DNA from: an uncultured Sphingomonadales bacterium
GTDB lineage: Bacteria > Pseudomonadota > Alphaproteobacteria > Sphingomonadales > Sphingomonadaceae
Reading direction: 5' to 3'
Length of the DNA stretch: 36,226 nucleotides
NCBI GenBank assembly: GCA_903911985.1
Contig: CAIWFP010000043.1
Span: forward strand, 1-36,226
Positions 32,925-36,226 of this stretch are shown piece by piece. Below the pieces are notes generated by a model. That model was not told the DNA's origin. It searched no databases and saw only the letters and a list, made by a program, of their open reading frames with translations. Positions within the stretch are counted from its first letter, which is position 1. Every line of letters begins with the position of its first letter. The position numbers and the translations under genes are program-made.

Positions 32925-33830
32925 ATGTTGAAAGACAAAGTCATCATCGTCACCGGCGCGGGGCGCGGGATCGGGCGGGAGATCGCGCTGGAACTGGGGC
33001 GACTGGGTGCGAGCGTGGTGGTCAACGACCTGGGCACATCGATTTCGGGCGAAGGCGCAAGTTCCGAACCGGCGCAGGAGGTGGTGGATGAAATCATCGC
33101 CGCCGGTGGCGCGGCGGTCGCCAATGGCGCCAGCGTTGCCGACTGGGATTCGGCACAATCCATCGTCGCGACCGCGGTCGAGCATTTCGGGCGTGTTGAC
33201 GGCGTAGTCAACAATGCCGGCATCCTGCGCGACCGGTTCTTTCACAATATGGACCCGGATGAATGGCGGCTGGTCATTGATGTTCACCTCAATGGCAGCT
33301 TTTACGTCAGCCGCGCGGCGGCACCGGTGTTCCGTGCGCAGAATTCGGGCGCTTATGTCCACATGGTGTCAACCTCTGGCCTGATCGGCAATTTTGGCCA
33401 GGCCAACTATTCGGCGGCCAAACTGGGGCTGGCTGCGCTGTCAAAATCGATCGCCATGGACATGTCGCGGTTCAATGTGCGGTCCAACTGCATATCGCCC
33501 TTTGCGTTCAGCCGGATGATCGGATCGATCCCGACTGAAACGCCGGAACAGCAAGCGCGAGTCGAACGCCTGAAGGTAATGGAGCCGGCCAAGATCGCAC
33601 CGCTGGCGGCCTATCTGGTCAGCGACGCGGCGAACGATGTCAGCGGACAGATTTTCGCGGTGCGGGCGAACGAGATTTTCCTGATGAGCCAAAGCCGCCC
33701 GCTGCGCGCCATGCAGACCAGCGAAGGATGGACTGCCGAAACCATCGCCAGCCGGGCCATGCCGGCATTCCGGGGCAGTTTTTATCCGCTCGACCGGTCG
33801 CAGGACGTGTTCAACTGGGACCCGGTCTGA
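32925..33830 (+). CDS. Short-chain dehydrogenase/reductase (2), 3-hydroxyacyl-CoA dehydrogenase-like
   Basis: The 301-residue product has TGAGRGIG, the VVVNDLG and GASVADWD stretches typical of the SDR domain of multifunctional type 2 (17-beta-HSD4-like) beta-oxidation enzymes, then VVNNAGILRD, HMVSTSGLIG and YSAAKLG with the catalytic Tyr and Lys. The C-terminal ~50 residues extend beyond the plain SDR fold but there is no hydratase domain. It probably oxidises a 3-hydroxyacyl-CoA to the 3-oxo form with NAD+. The ATG at 32925 has GGAAAG upstream; an upstream reading to 32769 overlaps the lyase gene and is rejected. Closes the run starting at 29924. Confidence 0.92.
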   Translation: MLKDKVIIVTGAGRGIGREIALELGRLGASVVVNDLGTSISGEGASSEPAQEVVDEIIAAGGAAVANGASVADWDSAQSIVATAVEHFGRVDGVVNNAGILRDRFFHNMDPDEWRLVIDVHLNGSFYVSRAAAPVFRAQNSGAYVHMVSTSGLIGNFGQANYSAAKLGLAALSKSIAMDMSRFNVRSNCISPFAFSRMIGSIPTETPEQQARVERLKVMEPAKIAPLAAYLVSDAANDVSGQIFAVRANEIFLMSQSRPLRAMQTSEGWTAETIASRAMPAFRGSFYPLDRSQDVFNWDPV

Positions 33831-33991
33831 CCGCCGGTCGCACTCTGCGCACCGTCGCAACATCTCCTAATTATCCAGTATTTTGAATGAATTGTTTTTA
33901 TAAATCGGTTTTTATTCAAATCAGAATCGCGGTAATCCTTGCACTATGCCGGGGCGGATTCGCCTCGGCCGACACTGGCGGGTTTTGCAAC

Positions 33992-34756
33992 ATGGGGCGG
34001 CTGGAAGGTAAAGTTGCAATAGTTACCGGCGCGGCCTCGACCATGGGGATCGGTTTTGCCACGGCGCATCTGTTTGCACGCGAAGGCGCCCGGGTACTGC
34101 TGACCGATATCAAGGGCGATGTGGTAGCGATGCGCGCGCAATCGTTGCGCGATGCGGGCTTTGCGGCATCGGCGACGGCACATGACGTTACACTGCAGTA
34201 CGATTGGGGCCGGGTTCGCGATCACGTCCTGACTGAACATGGCCGGATCGATATCCTGGTCAACAATGCCGGGATCGCGCTGCCGGGTGGGATTGGTGAG
34301 GCAACGCTGGACGACTGGAACCGGCACCTTGCCGTCAACCTGACCAGTGCGTTTCTGGGGTGCCAGATGGCGGTGCGTCAGATGCGCGCACAAGGCGGCG
34401 GCGGTGCGATCGTGAACATCTCGTCCAGCGCCGGTCTGTCGGCATTTGCCAATCTGGCCGCCTATTGCGCCAGCAAGGGCGGTGTGCGGCTGCTGACAAA
34501 GGCCGCCGCGCTCGATGTGGCGGCAGAGGGTATCCGGATCAATTCGGTGCATCCTGGCCACCTGGATACCGACATGATCGCCGGCGCGCGCGCCGTCGCC
34601 CCGGCTATGGTCGCCGCGATGGAGGCCAATGTACCGATGACGTTCCTGGGGGTGCCCGATGATGCCGCTGCCATGATCCTGTTTCTGGCCAGCGATGAAG
34701 CGCGGTACATCACCGGGGCGGAATTTGTGGTCGATGGCGGACTGACCGCCAAATGA
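33992..34756 (+). CDS. Short-chain dehydrogenase/reductase (3)
   Basis: The 254-residue product has a slightly altered cofactor loop TGAASTMGIGFA, ILVNNAGIALPGG, VNISSSAGLSA and YCASKGGVRL with the catalytic Tyr and Lys, ending in ITGAEFVVDGGLTAK. It resembles general oxidoreductases acting on secondary alcohols or 3-oxoacyl groups. The ATG at 33992 is where the fold begins (MGRLEGKVAIVTGA), though the ribosome site is weak; a leader from 33887 would add an unrelated hydrophobic stretch. A 160-bp AT-rich gap with ATAAATC at 33900-33906 precedes it, so it may have its own promoter. Confidence 0.93.
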   Translation: MGRLEGKVAIVTGAASTMGIGFATAHLFAREGARVLLTDIKGDVVAMRAQSLRDAGFAASATAHDVTLQYDWGRVRDHVLTEHGRIDILVNNAGIALPGGIGEATLDDWNRHLAVNLTSAFLGCQMAVRQMRAQGGGGAIVNISSSAGLSAFANLAAYCASKGGVRLLTKAAALDVAAEGIRINSVHPGHLDTDMIAGARAVAPAMVAAMEANVPMTFLGVPDDAAAMILFLASDEARYITGAEFVVDGGLTAK

Positions 34757-34901
34757 GGCAAGGTGCAAGCGCGATCGGCGATCAGACGGGCGTAGGCAGC
34801 AGTTCCGAATTCGAATTTAGCAATATAATGAATGATCGTTATTTTCACAAAAAACGCAATCAGCCAGCCAGGCGAATGGCATCGGAAGAGGATGGACCGT
34901 C

Positions 34902-36226
34902 ATGCATGATATCGTAATCCGCAATGGAACCGTGGTCGATGGCACTGGCGCGCCGCGCCGGGTGGCCGATGTAGCGATCGACGGCAACGTGATCACCGCA
35001 GTCGGCGTGGTGCCGGGCGCTGGAGCCCGTGAAGTCGATGCCACTGGCCTGCTGGTCACGCCGGGCTGGGTCGACATTCACACCCACTACGATGGCCAGG
35101 TCAGCTGGGACCCGTTCCTTTCGCCCTCGTGCTGGCACGGCGTGACCACGGTCGTCATGGGCAATTGCGGCGTGGGCTTTGCCCCGGTCAAACCCGATTT
35201 TCACGATCGCCTGATCAACATCATGGAAGGCGTGGAGGACATCCCCGGCACCGCGCTGACCGAAGGCATCACGTGGGAATGGGAAACCTATCCCGAATAC
35301 CTCGACGCGCTGTCGAAAAAATCGTTTGCGATGGATGTCTGTTCGCAAGTCCCGCACGCCGCCGTGCGCACGTATGTGATGGGCGAACGCGGCGGCGACA
35401 ACGAACAGGCCACGCCGCAGGAAATCGCGCAGATGTCGGCGCTGGTCAGCGAAGCGCTCGATGCCGGCGCGTTCGGTTTTTCGTCGTCGCGGATTACGGC
35501 GCACCGCACCGCCGACGGCAAAGTCGTGCCCGGCACGCAAGTCAGCATCGATGAAATGGAAGGGTTTGGCAGCGCGCTCTCCAAGGCCGGCCACGGCGTG
35601 TTCGAAGTGGTGTCCGACATCAATTTTGACGGCATTCCCGGTAGCCTGACCGCCGAGGAAGAAATCGCCTGGATGTCAGAAATGTCGCGCCGCCAGGATA
35701 TCAAGTTCACCTATCTGCTGTTTCAAAACCCGGGCAACCCCGACAAATGGCGCAGCATCATCGAAATGACGCGCAAGGAACAGGCCGATGGCGCGGTGTT
35801 GTATCCGCAGATCAGCATGCGCCCGACCGGCATTGTCATGGGGCTGCAAAGCAGCTTTCACATGTTCATGGGCCGCCCGTCGTATGATGCGATCGCCGCA
35901 TTGCCGTTTGCACAGCAGGTCGAAAAGATGCGCGATCCGGCCATTCGCGCGGCGATCCTGGCGGAAAAGTCCGACAAGCTGCCGTTTGAAGGGACCACGC
36001 TGCGCTATGACATGATGTTCCGGCTGGAACAGGCGGATGGCTGGCTGGACTATGAACCATCGCGCGAATCGAGCGTGCAGGAACTGGCCAAGGCGGCCGG
36101 AATTTCCGAAGAAGCCATGCTGTACGACATGATGATGGAAAACGACGGCCAGGGCTTCATCTATGTCATCCTGGTCAACTATGGCGATTACAACCTGAAT
36201 TTCCTGCACGAACTGATGGACAACCC
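34902..36226 (+). CDS. Amidohydrolase, N-acyl-D-amino-acid deacylase-like (cut by window edge)
   Basis: An amidohydrolase_3/D-aminoacylase-type metal enzyme, open for 441 codons to the right edge with no stop. The N-terminus MHDIVIRNGTVVDGTG forms the usual beta domain, followed by PGWVDIHTHYDGQ with metal ligands His60 and His62, and VVMGNCGVGFAP with Cys89, the bridging cysteine position of D-aminoacylases. SSSRITAHRT follows. An AAGAGGA ribosome site lies ~10 bases upstream. In catabolic clusters of this kind, relatives often act on ring or amide substrates other than D-amino acids, so the annotation should be taken as family level. The rest of the gene lies beyond the window. Confidence 0.88.
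   Translation, partial: MHDIVIRNGTVVDGTGAPRRVADVAIDGNVITAVGVVPGAGAREVDATGLLVTPGWVDIHTHYDGQVSWDPFLSPSCWHGVTTVVMGNCGVGFAPVKPDFHDRLINIMEGVEDIPGTALTEGITWEWETYPEYLDALSKKSFAMDVCSQVPHAAVRTYVMGERGGDNEQATPQEIAQMSALVSEALDAGAFGFSSSRITAHRTADGKVVPGTQVSIDEMEGFGSALSKAGHGVFEVVSDINFDGIPGSLTAEEEIAWMSEMSRRQDIKFTYLLFQNPGNPDKWRSIIEMTRKEQADGAVLYPQISMRPTGIVMGLQSSFHMFMGRPSYDAIAALPFAQQVEKMRDPAIRAAILAEKSDKLPFEGTTLRYDMMFRLEQADGWLDYEPSRESSVQELAKAAGISEEAMLYDMMMENDGQGFIYVILVNYGDYNLNFLHELMDN

Noticed and set aside
31994..33223. 409-codon leftward frame opposite the lyase and SDR genes
   Set aside because: Shadow of two well-supported genes on the other strand.
34817..34850. AT-rich partial inverted repeat before the last amidohydrolase
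   Set aside because: Only a few outer bases pair (ATAA...TTAT) and the middle does not, so it is not a convincing operator or terminator.

Overview
The window looks like a stretch of a sphingomonad (Sphingomonadales, Alphaproteobacteria) chromosome. This is inferred from three things: the many TonB-dependent outer-membrane receptors, the high GC content, and the housekeeping order infA-maf-RNase E/G-like-yacG-tRNA-Phe. No species can be named from the sequence alone.

Positions 1-7436 are core genome. uvrC and a TonB-dependent receptor read leftward. infA, maf, a small RNase E/G-family gene and yacG read rightward and are tightly packed. A complete tRNA-Phe(GAA) with encoded CCA follows. Several short tandem repeats (17 bp at the infA/maf joint, 12 bp in the RNase gene, 14 bp at the end of yacG) sit in this block.

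Positions 7437-10559 look like the damaged left end of a genomic island inserted at tRNA-Phe. A phage-type tyrosine integrase reads away from the tRNA but has lost its C-terminal catalytic part, because the end of an IS3-family element supplies its stop codon. That element is itself truncated where a second, different IS3-family remnant begins. The second remnant is joined directly to the last ~119 codons of nirB, followed by an intact nirD. A row of CTAGCAC-type repeats lies between tRNA and integrase.

Positions 10560-36226 hold a large catabolic cluster. It shows a repeated layout: a TonB-dependent receptor reading left, divergent from a catabolic operon reading right. Module 1 is receptor / CitE-like lyase, family III CoA-transferase, NtaA/SnaA/DszA-type flavin monooxygenase, LysR regulator, second CitE-like lyase. 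Module 2 is receptor plus glutathione S-transferase / aldehyde dehydrogenase, luciferase-like monooxygenase, Baeyer-Villiger-type monooxygenase, closed by a 23-bp perfect hairpin. Module 3 is a leftward LysR regulator, a leftward SDR-alpha/beta hydrolase pair, then a rightward run of CoA-transferase, amidohydrolase, citryl-CoA-lyase-like protein and SDR, followed by another SDR and an amidohydrolase running off the right edge.

Taken together, the genes suggest (inference) uptake of a hydrophobic, probably cyclic, compound by the receptors. Flavin monooxygenases would insert oxygen, as in terpenoid and camphor-type breakdown. Hydrolase, SDRs and aldehyde dehydrogenase would then yield a carboxylic acid, CoA-transferases would activate it, and CitE/citryl-CoA-type lyases would cleave it to central metabolites. 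The substrate cannot be read from the sequence, and I do not recognise this gene combination as a described pathway.
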